Source of the DNA: Bacteroidales bacterium
Lineage (GTDB): Bacteria > Bacteroidota > Bacteroidia > Bacteroidales > 4484-276
DNA: 19,813 nucleotides
NCBI GenBank assembly: GCA_018400545.1
Contig: JAGYLT010000013.1
Span: forward strand, 1 to 19,813
Reading direction: 5' to 3'
The stretch's first letter is position 1. Each line of letters begins with the position of its first letter. The notes below the pieces were generated by a model. It was not told the DNA's origin. It ran no database searches and worked only from the letters and a program-made list of their open reading frames with translations. This document shows positions 1-7,258 of the stretch, in pieces. Both the position numbers and the translations under genes were made by a program.

Positions 1-41
1 TCTGATTTAACGGTTGCAATTCTTTCATCGTTACGATATTT

Positions 42-617
42 TTAATTTATGTTTAACAATTTATTGATTCTTGTTTTGTCGAAACCCACGATAACTTCTC
101 CATCTATCTCGGTTTGCGGCACGCCCTGCTGCCCGCTTTTCCTTACCAGCTCTTCGGCCATCGAAGGGTCCTGCGAAACATCAACGTCGGTAAACCTGAT
201 TTTGTGTTTGCGGAGATGCGTTTTAAGGGTGTTGCACCAGCTGCATGTGGGTGTGGAATAAACCGTTACACTTGGCTGGCGGGGGCCGTCTCCACTTTCC
301 TCAACGTAGGCTGTGCTTTCAAAAAATGAACGGTAAAAATCGGGGTTGTTGCAGCCTTTCACCACATTTTGGTACTGGTCTTTTTCAAATGCCAGCAATG
401 TGGGAACGCTCTTTACACCATACTTTTCGTGAATATCCCGCACTGATGACACATCGGCAGTAAAAACAGTGATGTCGTCATTTTCGACCTGCGAAAGATT
501 ATCGATGGCACAATTACTTGTGACTGAGCCACTTTTATAAAGCATGAGGTATGATTTGTCGAGATCCTTAATATTTTCGATCAGTTCGCTGTGAGAAGAT
601 ACTTGTTTAAATTCCAT
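42..617 (-). CDS. Thioredoxin-like / glutaredoxin tandem-domain protein
   Basis: Likely cytoplasmic thiol-disulfide protein of 191 residues with two thioredoxin-fold domains. Residues about 1-105 resemble thioredoxin: the cis-proline loop is present (GVKSVPT, P72), but the usual WCGPC is replaced by a region with a single Cys (C36), so this half may be a docking domain or a one-cysteine redox site. Residues about 115-191 are glutaredoxin-like, with a C125-S-W-C128 active site, a GVPQ cis-proline loop (P167) and the C-terminal GFDKxxI helix. The reading frame extends upstream to 686, but I chose the ATG at 617 because the domain fold starts there and a promoter-like box (665-672) lies inside the longer version. 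There is no signal peptide. It stands alone, divergent from hicA. The fold assignment is secure; the substrate is unknown. Confidence 0.85.
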   Translation of the reverse strand: MEFKQVSSHSELIENIKDLDKSYLMLYKSGSVTSNCAIDNLSQVENDDITVFTADVSSVRDIHEKYGVKSVPTLLAFEKDQYQNVVKGCNNPDFYRSFFESTAYVEESGDGPRQPSVTVYSTPTCSWCNTLKTHLRKHKIRFTDVDVSQDPSMAEELVRKSGQQGVPQTEIDGEVIVGFDKTRINKLLNIN

Positions 618-664
618 TTTATTGATTTTGATTAAGTGATACCAATGCGATTTAAAATATTTTG

Positions 665-672
665 CAAAAGTA
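665..672 (-). promoter_or_regulatory. Candidate -7 promoter box for the thioredoxin/glutaredoxin gene
   Basis: The minus strand reads TACTTTTG, an exact match to the Bacteroidota -7 consensus TAnnTTTG. A TTG at 693-691 lies 18 bases upstream and could serve as the -33 element. The box is 47 bases from the ATG at 617. Motif match only. Confidence 0.45.
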
Positions 673-732
673 ATTTTCAATCGCAAACATCAACATTAAA
701 ATCCTTTAATTTTTCAGTGGGAAATGGACAAT

Positions 733-757
733 AAAAAAAATGCCAAACCGTTTCGGC
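733..757 (-). terminator. Weak terminator-like hairpin between the divergent genes
   Basis: On the minus strand, bases 757-742 can fold into a six-pair stem (GCC/AAA with TTT/GGC) with one bulged G and a three-base loop, followed by a run of eight T (740-733). No known minus-strand transcript enters from upstream. It may insulate the redox gene from antisense transcription, or be chance. Confidence 0.25.
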
Positions 758-780
758 TGACATTTTGACAATGGTAAATT

Positions 781-798
781 AATAGAAATATTTCTATT
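781..798. promoter_or_regulatory. Perfect 18-bp palindrome, candidate HicB operator
   Basis: AATAGAAAT followed directly by its exact reverse complement ATTTCTATT. It lies 33-50 bases before the hicA start, and its last four bases overlap the candidate -7 box at 795-802. HicB antitoxins with a C-terminal helix-turn-helix commonly repress their own operon by binding palindromes at the promoter, so this is the expected operator. The palindrome is seen directly; the binding is inferred. Confidence 0.65.
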
Positions 799-802
799 TT
801 TG
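795..802 (+). promoter_or_regulatory. Candidate -7 promoter box for hicAB
   Basis: TATTTTTG is an exact match to TAnnTTTG, 28 bases before the hicA ATG. A TTTTGACA stretch at 763-770 is the nearest -33-like sequence, but its spacing of about 27 bases is longer than the usual 19-21. It overlaps the palindrome at 781-798. Confidence 0.45.
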
Positions 803-830
803 TGTGGAATCCAAAATATTTTTCTGATAA

Positions 831-1010
831 ATGAAGTTTAACCAATTACACAGACTGATACAAAGAAATGGCTGGCAAATTAAAAGACAGCGAGGAAGTC
901 ATGTAATTTATCAAAAAGGAAAAAGGATTTATCCTGTTCCAAATCATGGTGCTAAAGTAGTATCAAAACCGTTGGAACTTAAAATCAAGAAAGAAATGGA
1001 ACTTAAATAA
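831..1010 (+). CDS. hicA: HicA-type toxin (mRNA interferase)
   Basis: A 59-residue protein of the HicA family: small double-stranded-RNA-binding-fold ribonucleases that cleave mRNA and are held in check by HicB. The family signature is clear: an N-terminal helix (QLHRLIQRNGW), then G22-S23-H24 followed by VIY, where the His is the catalytic residue of the family, then the strand carrying PVPNHG and the closing helix with PLELKIKKEM. The length matches the usual 55-65 residues. The start is the ATG at 831; the stop is TAA at 1008-1010. It precedes hicB by 30 bases in the same direction, the standard toxin-first order. The catalytic His is kept, so it is probably active. Confidence 0.9.
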   Translation: MKFNQLHRLIQRNGWQIKRQRGSHVIYQKGKRIYPVPNHGAKVVSKPLELKIKKEMELK

Positions 1011-1040
1011 AATGTTGATCACCCAAAACCGATCCGGAAA

Positions 1041-1445
1041 ATGAAAAAAGTAAAAGCAATAATAAGCAGGTCAAATGATGGATTTTACAATATTCACTGT
1101 ATAGATGAATTGTTTTCAGGTGGAGGCAATACCCCGCAGGAAGCAAAAAACGACATGCAGACACAAATGGATTTTTTTAAAGAAACTGCTGTAAAGGAAG
1201 GGTTGGAATATCCTTCATTTTTAGACGGGAACTATGAAATTGAATACGAATTTGATGTGCAAAGTTTACTGGAGTATTATTCTGGCATACTTAGTTTATC
1301 AGGTCTTGAAAAGATCACAGGAATTCATCAGAAACAACTTTGGGCATATCTCAACAACAAGTCAAAACCACGACGCCGGCAGGTTGAACGCATCCAAAAG
1401 GGGCTTCACGATCTCGGAAAAGAGCTGTCGGCAATATCACTCTGA
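1041..1445 (+). CDS. hicB: HicB-type antitoxin with C-terminal helix-turn-helix
   Basis: A 134-residue antitoxin. Residues about 1-75 form the partial RNase-H-like HicB fold (a first strand with KAIISRSNDGFY, then the GxTPQEA helix motif), which binds and neutralises HicA. Residues about 85-130 form an Xre-like helix-turn-helix (LSGLEKITGIHQKQLWAYL, then NNKSKPRRRQVERIQKGL), expected to bind the operon's own promoter; the palindrome at 781-798 is the obvious site. The ATG at 1041 follows hicA by 30 bases. It ends 71 bases before the convergent TPR gene; I see no clear terminator there. The family call is secure; autoregulation is inferred from the family and the palindrome. Confidence 0.9.
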   Translation: MKKVKAIISRSNDGFYNIHCIDELFSGGGNTPQEAKNDMQTQMDFFKETAVKEGLEYPSFLDGNYEIEYEFDVQSLLEYYSGILSLSGLEKITGIHQKQLWAYLNNKSKPRRRQVERIQKGLHDLGKELSAISL

Positions 1446-1516
1446 TGTAATTGGAAATTTCCTTACAGGATAGATTGATTATATAATTGCCGCTTATTCC
1501 TGCTAAAAATCGCACA

Positions 1517-2146
1517 TTACTTCAAATACTGCAACCCCTCCCTGGCCGATTCATCTCCGGGCCTGATGAGTAGTGCTTTCCTGAAAAGCACTTCAGCCTC
1601 ACGCAGTTTTCCCAGTTTGAAATTTGTCCAGGCGTACATGATTGTTCCATCGTAATCAAAAGGATACAGGTTAACCACCTTTTCGAAAAATTTAAGCGCC
1701 GTTTGATAGTCTTCGCTGCCATAGTAGATCATTCCCATCCGATAATTTGCAAGTGTGTTCATGGGGTCTATCTCCAGAATTTTTTCATACTGCGTTTTCA
1801 CAACTCCCCAATTCCCCAGTGCTGAGAGGGGATAAACATATCCAAAGCGCGCTTCGATGGCATATGGGCTGAGTGCGACAGCCCGCTCGTAATAAGCGGA
1901 TGCTTCGGTGAAATTTCCAAGTGAATAGTTCAGCCATCCCAAACGGAGGTTGATTTCGTAAGAATCTTCGGCATACACTTTTTTCAATTTGTCAACAGCG
2001 GCTGCGTATTCACCGTTTTCCTCAAGCTCGTAACTTTGGCTGAATGCCTGCTCAAGCGCATTGATGTTTTGTGAAAATCCGGAAGTCCACAAAAAAAGGA
2101 CTGCTACAAGCACCATAAACTTTTTACTTAATTTCAAAATTTCCAT
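1517..2146 (-). CDS. Periplasmic tetratricopeptide-repeat protein
   Basis: A 209-residue protein with a Sec signal peptide (MEILKLSKKF, hydrophobic core, likely cleaved after GFSQ near residue 26) followed almost entirely by TPR-type helix pairs; recurring A..Y..G..Y.AA and P....A...G patterns start near residues 38, 70, 104, 138 and 172. TPR solenoids bind proteins, and in this export context it is probably a periplasmic scaffold. Its start overlaps the end of the TPR/beta-barrel gene by 13 bases, so the two are translationally coupled and probably act as a pair. It is the last gene of the long minus-strand block. No enzymatic motif is seen and the partner is unknown. Confidence 0.85.
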   Translation of the reverse strand: MEILKLSKKFMVLVAVLFLWTSGFSQNINALEQAFSQSYELEENGEYAAAVDKLKKVYAEDSYEINLRLGWLNYSLGNFTEASAYYERAVALSPYAIEARFGYVYPLSALGNWGVVKTQYEKILEIDPMNTLANYRMGMIYYGSEDYQTALKFFEKVVNLYPFDYDGTIMYAWTNFKLGKLREAEVLFRKALLIRPGDESAREGLQYLK

Positions 2147-3531
2147 TTTATTCCTCCTATTAAGGTATGGTAATGATAGTTGGTATATTCAAACGTAAAA
2201 TCTTCGTAACTTGTATATGCAAGATATCGGTTCACCCGCTCAAGCAACCGGTAGCGCATCGAGAGCTCAATTTTTGATGAAACTTCCACCATGACGGTTC
2301 CTTCAATTTTGTAGATGATCTCTTCGGGGGCATTGTAAATAATAAAAGCATTTTGCTCCGCATAATCCTGCAACTGCCCGAATGTGCCGGAGCCCTCCAG
2401 CCAAAGCCCCGAAACGGGCGACCATCCCACCATCTGGTGAAAAATCCAGCGCCCTTCATTTTCGTTCCACATGTGTGTTATACCGGTTTTGGCATACAAA
2501 TCCAGGTTTCCGAAAGGATAAACATAACCGGCAAGCGAGAGCTGCTTATGAACCATGTGCCCGAAATCTCCGTAGGTTCCGCCTGCTTCCACTGCAAATA
2601 TGGAAATGTCTTTTTTCAATGACAGGGAGGCCACGTACATCTGCTCATTTTCGTAAACCGTATCATATACCAGGCCGTCAATTTCGGGATCATACATATC
2701 CACACGCAATGCGTACTCCAGCCACAGCATATGAAATGCCGGTGTTGCAAGTATCTTCCCGGGCAGGTTGATGGAAAGGTTCGCGTAATATTCGTGTTGT
2801 TTTGTGGAATATTGAAAATCAGGAACCGCTTCTCCCATGTAGCTGATTTTTTCGGTAAAGGGTGCTTCAACGTAGCTATAACCCTGGTAGAGGCTTACCG
2901 CCGGATGCAGCCGCAACCGCAGCCCTGCATGGCCGTAATACACATTATCGTAGTAATAACTTCCGTTGTAGATGGTGTCACTGGTTTCACGATGCCTGCC
3001 CTTTTGGTTTCCGCCCAGATTTTGGTTTCCGGCAAAGGCCGGGCCGCCTTCAATGTAAATTTCCTCTACAATTTTTGTTTCACTGGCGGCCAGGCGTTCC
3101 CTGGCAGCCTTGCCCAATTCGGGGATGATTTTCTGTGCATCCTGCGGACGGCCACCGAGCAGGTAGGAAAGATAAAGATATTCGACCGCTGATTTATCCG
3201 GGGGATTGAATTCCTTTGCTTTTTTAAAATGTGGGATTGCTCTGCGGTAGTTCTTCATTTCGTAAAATGCAATCCCAACCCGCATCCTGAGGTAGAAATA
3301 GTCGATACCTTCGTTAATTGCTTTCGTTCCTTCATCGATCAACTGGCTCCATTCGCCATTGCTGTAATGCGCCCATGTGATGCTGTCGATCCTGTGGAGT
3401 TCCGGTGCTGTTTCCTGGGCAAAAATTGCATGCGCATGCATCATCAAAAGAATGGTGACACCCAACCGTAGCACACCTAAGTTTATCATCCCGAATTTCC
3501 TGCCTGTATTGCCGGATCCGAATGCCATCAT
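2134..3531 (-). CDS. TPR plus outer-membrane beta-barrel protein
   Basis: A 465-residue envelope protein. The N-terminus is a signal sequence ending in IFAQ. The ATG at 3531 overlaps the upstream stop codon (ATGA), but an ATG at 3489 (MINLGVL) would give a more standard signal peptide. Residues about 45-145 hold TPR-like helices (AFYEMKNYRRAIPHFKKA). From about residue 158 onward the sequence alternates aromatic and polar residues as in amphipathic strands, and it ends in KWKF; a C-terminal Phe is typical of barrels inserted by the Bam machinery. The layout resembles YaiO-type TPR/barrel proteins of Bacteroidota polymer-export loci. It overlaps genes on both sides, so it is firmly in the operon. 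A role as export pore or anchor is inferred. Confidence 0.8.
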   Translation of the reverse strand: MMAFGSGNTGRKFGMINLGVLRLGVTILLMMHAHAIFAQETAPELHRIDSITWAHYSNGEWSQLIDEGTKAINEGIDYFYLRMRVGIAFYEMKNYRRAIPHFKKAKEFNPPDKSAVEYLYLSYLLGGRPQDAQKIIPELGKAARERLAASETKIVEEIYIEGGPAFAGNQNLGGNQKGRHRETSDTIYNGSYYYDNVYYGHAGLRLRLHPAVSLYQGYSYVEAPFTEKISYMGEAVPDFQYSTKQHEYYANLSINLPGKILATPAFHMLWLEYALRVDMYDPEIDGLVYDTVYENEQMYVASLSLKKDISIFAVEAGGTYGDFGHMVHKQLSLAGYVYPFGNLDLYAKTGITHMWNENEGRWIFHQMVGWSPVSGLWLEGSGTFGQLQDYAEQNAFIIYNAPEEIIYKIEGTVMVEVSSKIELSMRYRLLERVNRYLAYTSYEDFTFEYTNYHYHTLIGGIKWKF

Positions 3532-5492
3532 GTTTTCACCTCTCCCGCCTTAATATTGATCCGGTCTGATCGTACCTCAAACCGCCTGATCATGTTTTCC
3601 TCCACAAAAATTTCAAATTCAACTTTTTCGCGACCCTTCCCTGTTGACTGCAATTGCGCTTCCGCATTCAGCAAAATACTGCTGTTGCCAAGATCTTCAA
3701 CAAGCTTGATATACCTGAGCACATACGAGGCTTTCATAAAAATATGGAACGGGGCAATGAAATCCTGCCAGAACCGCAAAAAGCTGTTTCGTAAGATGGC
3801 CAGCGGATAATTGTCGTGTACAACCAAATCGTGGTGATATCCCAGGGCAACTTTATATGCTCCAAGGTAGAAATAGAAAAGCATTGAATTTTTCGCCCCG
3901 GTGAACTGCGTGAAGTAGAAAAGCCTCCCGTCATTTTTGAACCAGGCCTTCGAACCGCTTGCTCCACACTCAAGATAGGTGTTGTTGTAAATATCCGTCT
4001 TCACCTCCCATTCCTCTTCCTGCTGTGCACCGCCATCCATACTAAAATCAAACTTTATGATCTGCCCCGGGATAAAACTAAAAGCTTTGTGAAGGGTATC
4101 ATTTTTTGTGATGCCCGTAACTACCTGGTTCTGCTCCGGGCGGTCGTCGGTTCTCAGTTCATAACCATCACCGTTTTGCACAATGAATTCAGCAATGGGA
4201 TAGTCGATGGTTTTTGATCCGATGAACGGATCCTTTTGAATCTGAAAATGAATGTGCGGTACCGGCGATCGTCCCGAATTACCTACCCTGGCGAGCACGG
4301 TGCCACGCTTCACGTCATCGCCTTTTTTCACGGCAAAGCTGCCTTTTTTCAGGTGGCTGATCTTGGAATACAGGTTCTCAGCATGTTTGATCACGATGGT
4401 ATTGCCCCAGTTTTTTTCCAGGTTCATATTCCCGATTGTGTTGTCGTCGATGCCGTCCTGGATATCTTCCACCACGCCATCGGCAGGTGCAATTACTGTT
4501 TGGTTGTAGCACAGGTAATCTTCAGGCTGAAGCCCTTTGGCCTGGTATTTTTTTCCGTCTTCTCCTTCCATTTCAAAATCCCAGGCATGCTTCCACTGCT
4601 GCCTGTGCGTGTATTCGCCATCATGAGCCTGGGTTACAACCCAGCTCCCCCAAAATGGTAAATGGACCGGCGTTTGCTGTCCGCGGACATCAAATCGATT
4701 ACGGTAATTGTGCTGATTATACAGGTTCTTTTCGGGAGAATAATTCTGCACCACCACCAGCTCAGGCCGGGTAAAATTTCTTTCTCTGAACTTCATCACA
4801 TACACAAACAAAACCACAATAATGTTGAAAGCAAGCGAATAGATGGAAAGTTGCAGGTTATAGAAAAAGGTGCTGGTAGAGGTTATGATGATGGAGATGA
4901 TGGGCGTTAGCAGCAAAACCCACAGGTATGAAAATCCGGAGGGGATCAGAAAAAAACCTCCGATGGCAATTGCCGTAAGGATATAGTTAAAACCGATATA
5001 ATCGTAGCTGAGCTCACCGAAGTTTGCACCGATAAACTGGTAGTAGAAATATGCCGAAAAATAACCAATCAGCGAAAGCGAGAAGGCAATCCTGGAATAA
5101 ATGAGCAATCCGATGGCAATTAAAATGCCGGCCAGCAGATGGTACTGAAAAAATATGGCGCCCAGCGATTGAAAATAGATCAGGAAACTATCGTGTATGG
5201 GGAGGTTATCCAACCAGTGGTAGGCATCAACCAAAAATGTGCCGCCATAACCATACATTTGGTTAATCATGTACAATCCGCGGCTGCTTACCTCCAGCGC
5301 CGTAAACTGCTTTGCGGCGAGGCTCACCATCCAGATACCAAAAATAAAGGGCCAGGCTAAGTAAGGCAATTCATATTTCCCGAAATGATTTTCGAGCCAG
5401 ATGGTGAGGAAAAAGGTGAAAATAGCCGCAAATAAAAGCAGGAAAAAAAAGGCGAAACCCGGCTGGTAGTAAATCCCCAACCCCAATCCCAC
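3528..5492 (-). CDS. Urea transporter fused to M23 metallopeptidase (main open frame)
   Basis: The open frame of 654 residues begins at a GTG that is really internal; the true N-terminus lies out of frame upstream (see 5493-5726). Residues 1-235 form about eight membrane spans of the bacterial urea transporter family, including the second-half signature YDYIGFNYILTAIAIGG. A linker follows, and residues about 280-440 form a LytM/M23 domain: H302-A-W-D305, an SHLKKGS loop with H380, VGNSG, and the H413-I-H415 motif. Zn-binding residues therefore appear present, though the first motif is HxxD rather than HxxxD. The last 200 residues are an uncharacterised beta-rich tail. M23 domains act on peptide cross-bridges or serve as periplasmic assembly proteins. 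The stop overlaps the next gene's start (ATGA). Confidence 0.85.
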   Translation of the reverse strand: MGLGLGIYYQPGFAFFFLLLFAAIFTFFLTIWLENHFGKYELPYLAWPFIFGIWMVSLAAKQFTALEVSSRGLYMINQMYGYGGTFLVDAYHWLDNLPIHDSFLIYFQSLGAIFFQYHLLAGILIAIGLLIYSRIAFSLSLIGYFSAYFYYQFIGANFGELSYDYIGFNYILTAIAIGGFFLIPSGFSYLWVLLLTPIISIIITSTSTFFYNLQLSIYSLAFNIIVVLFVYVMKFRERNFTRPELVVVQNYSPEKNLYNQHNYRNRFDVRGQQTPVHLPFWGSWVVTQAHDGEYTHRQQWKHAWDFEMEGEDGKKYQAKGLQPEDYLCYNQTVIAPADGVVEDIQDGIDDNTIGNMNLEKNWGNTIVIKHAENLYSKISHLKKGSFAVKKGDDVKRGTVLARVGNSGRSPVPHIHFQIQKDPFIGSKTIDYPIAEFIVQNGDGYELRTDDRPEQNQVVTGITKNDTLHKAFSFIPGQIIKFDFSMDGGAQQEEEWEVKTDIYNNTYLECGASGSKAWFKNDGRLFYFTQFTGAKNSMLFYFYLGAYKVALGYHHDLVVHDNYPLAILRNSFLRFWQDFIAPFHIFMKASYVLRYIKLVEDLGNSSILLNAEAQLQSTGKGREKVEFEIFVEENMIRRFEVRSDRINIKAGEVKT

Positions 5493-5726
5493 GAGCAGGC
5501 TGTTAAAACCGTAATATCCCTGGTTAATTTTCCAGGTGTTGTTATCCCATGAGGGTAGCGCCGCCGTTTACGATCAGCACCTGGATAATAATCCTGAAAG
5601 CCCGGCCAGCCAGTCGAAAAAAGTAACCACCACCAAAATGGCAGCAAACCACGGGTTCTTCGAAAAGAAAACCTGGGAATAGCTGTTGAGTATTCCGGTT
5701 AGAAATTCAGCAGTTTGTTTTTGCAT
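5493..5726 (-). pseudogene. Frameshifted N-terminus of the urea transporter-M23 fusion
   Basis: The missing 5' part of the gene at 3528-5492. From the ATG at 5726 (or the in-frame ATG at 5738) the frame encodes a urea-transporter N-terminus (QKQTAEFLTGILNSYSQVFF, then NPWFAAILVVVTFFDW, then GLSGLL) and stops at TGA 5576-5574. About 13 codons of homologous sequence (VLIVNGGATLMG) lie in another frame between about 5583 and 5545. From about 5546 the original frame resumes (NNTWKINQGYYGFNSLLVG) and runs into the main ORF. So there is one shift out near 5583, consistent with a C lost from a CCC run, and one shift back near 5547, consistent with one extra G. Repaired, the protein would be about 733 residues. 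Confidence 0.75.
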
Positions 5727-5818
5727 GGGGGCTGGCATAACAATTAGTTCCGGTTAGCACGTTGAGCAGCAAAAGTAGGATAAAGCAGGAAACAAAAAAC
5801 GGCCTCCAAATTTTTTCA

Positions 5819-7177
5819 CTAAAGTTCAAAACCTTTCAGGTATTCCGGCACAGCTTCCTGTTTACTAAAGGTTTCCATGGTTTCTGATTCACGGATCACA
5901 TGAACTTTGCTTTCGGTGTCGATAAGAACCACTTTGGGGCGCAGGGTGATAAATTGCATCCATTGCGTCATATTATAAGCGCCCACATGATGGATCACGA
6001 AATGATCGCCTTTATTGAGCAGTGGCAATAATGCATTGTCGCGTACCACATCAATGTTCATGCAAAGGGGGCCATAGAGGGTGGTTGTTTCGGAAAACTG
6101 GGTGAACTCCTGTGCCGGAGAAATCTTATGGTCGTACCAGTAGGAAGTGAAAAGGATGTTCACGCCCACATCAATAATGGTGGTCCGTTTGCCTTTGGCC
6201 GAGCGCTTGTTGGAGATTACGGTACCCAGCAGGAACCCGGCATCATCGATAAGGGCACGACCTGTTTCAAGTATTAACAGCGGCAAATTGTCGGGCGTGA
6301 ATTTCGAGTTGAGCAGCGCCGTGGAAATTGCTTCCGCAAAATCATCAAATCCCGGATTGATATCCTGGCCCGGCAGGTAGGATCCTTTCAACGTATTTTT
6401 TGAAGGAAATCCTCCACCCATATCAATATACTTGATCTCATGGCCAAACTTCGACTTAACGCCCATTGCCAGATCGGCAAGCTTGGTGGCCGCAACGCCA
6501 TAGGCCTTGGCGCTCAGCATAAATGTTCCGATGTGGCAGTGCAGTCCCACCAAATCCATTTTTCCGGAGGCCATAATTTTATTCAGCGCATCCCAGGCCT
6601 GGCCGTTTTCATAGTTAAAGCCAAAGCGGTCCCACATGGGGTAAACGCCGGTATCCATATTCACGCGAATTGCTACGCGCGGACGTTGCTCCAGTTTTTC
6701 GGTAAGGTTGATGATGGTATAGAGCTCATCCAGGTGATCGATATGGATGAGTGAACCATTGCTGATGGCCATCTCCAGGTCGGTTTCCGTTTTATCAGGG
6801 CCGTTAAAGATGATGCGCTTTCCGTTTACACCATTATTCAGGGCTTTTTTGTACTCAAACCCCGACACAACCTCGGCCCATGATCCTTCCTGGTGATAAA
6901 TGCTGCAAACGGCATCTAAGTAATTGGTTTTGTACGACCAGGCAAACTGCACTTTGGGATAGCGCGTTGTAAAAGCTTTTACGGCCTTCTTGTAAGTATT
7001 GCGAATGGTCTTTTCTGAAAGCACAAAAAGCGGCGAGCCATATTCTGTAATCAGGTCGCTAACTTTTACGCCATCAATATTGGTTTTTGGTGAATTCTCG
7101 GGCTTGCTGCCGTATTTGTTGGGCATCTCCGATTCCATTCTCTTAATCAGCGGCCTTTCATATCTTTGTTTTGTCAT
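5819..7177 (-). CDS. Fold-type III PLP decarboxylase, DAP/ornithine decarboxylase-like, atypical
   Basis: A 452-residue member of the alanine racemase-fold PLP decarboxylases (diaminopimelate, ornithine, arginine and carboxynorspermidine decarboxylases). Visible parts: PLP-binding K83 in AWSYKTNY; HCHIG at 213-217; the phosphate-binding GGGF at 254-257; ETGR at 304-307; the catalytic C372 in GPLCMNID; GAY with Y401. In diaminopimelate decarboxylase the Cys motif is usually CESxD and the loop EPGR; here they are CMNxD and ETGR, so the catalytic core is kept while the substrate pocket probably differs. It is therefore unlikely to be ordinary lysA. The start could also be a Met at codon 14 or 18. 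It sits 81 bases after the ATP-grasp gene, which suggests paired chemistry. Confidence 0.85.
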   Translation of the reverse strand: MTKQRYERPLIKRMESEMPNKYGSKPENSPKTNIDGVKVSDLITEYGSPLFVLSEKTIRNTYKKAVKAFTTRYPKVQFAWSYKTNYLDAVCSIYHQEGSWAEVVSGFEYKKALNNGVNGKRIIFNGPDKTETDLEMAISNGSLIHIDHLDELYTIINLTEKLEQRPRVAIRVNMDTGVYPMWDRFGFNYENGQAWDALNKIMASGKMDLVGLHCHIGTFMLSAKAYGVAATKLADLAMGVKSKFGHEIKYIDMGGGFPSKNTLKGSYLPGQDINPGFDDFAEAISTALLNSKFTPDNLPLLILETGRALIDDAGFLLGTVISNKRSAKGKRTTIIDVGVNILFTSYWYDHKISPAQEFTQFSETTTLYGPLCMNIDVVRDNALLPLLNKGDHFVIHHVGAYNMTQWMQFITLRPKVVLIDTESKVHVIRESETMETFSKQEAVPEYLKGFEL

Positions 7178-7186
7178 GTGAATTCA

Positions 7187-7235
7187 GTTAATCGTTATTC
7201 GTTAATGGTTATTCGTTAATGGTTATTCGTTTGGT
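7187..7235. repeat. Heptanucleotide tandem repeat in an intercistronic gap
   Basis: Six perfectly phased 7-base units, GTTAATC, GTTATTC, GTTAATG, GTTATTC, GTTAATG, GTTATTC (7187-7228), followed by a degenerate unit GTTTGGT. The higher-order unit is 14 bases (GTTATTCGTTAATG) repeated about 2.8 times from 7194. It fills most of the 81-base gap between the ATP-grasp stop and the decarboxylase start. Confidence 0.9.
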
Positions 7236-7258
7236 TAAATAGTTCATCGGAAAACTTC

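Noticed and set aside
618..686. Longer N-terminus for the thioredoxin/glutaredoxin protein
   Set aside because: The extra 23 residues fit no domain and would cover the promoter-like box at 665-672; the ATG at 617 is a better start.
1453..1462. GGAAATTTCC palindrome between hicB and the TPR gene
   Set aside because: Only ten bases, with no loop and no T-run; not a convincing terminator or operator.
2731..3192. 153-codon plus-strand open frame
   Set aside because: Lies opposite the TPR/beta-barrel gene and resembles no known family; shadow frame.
5357..5647. 96-codon minus-strand open frame overlapping the urea transporter start
   Set aside because: It is the third frame and its product is low-complexity nonsense; the transporter residues lie in the other two frames.
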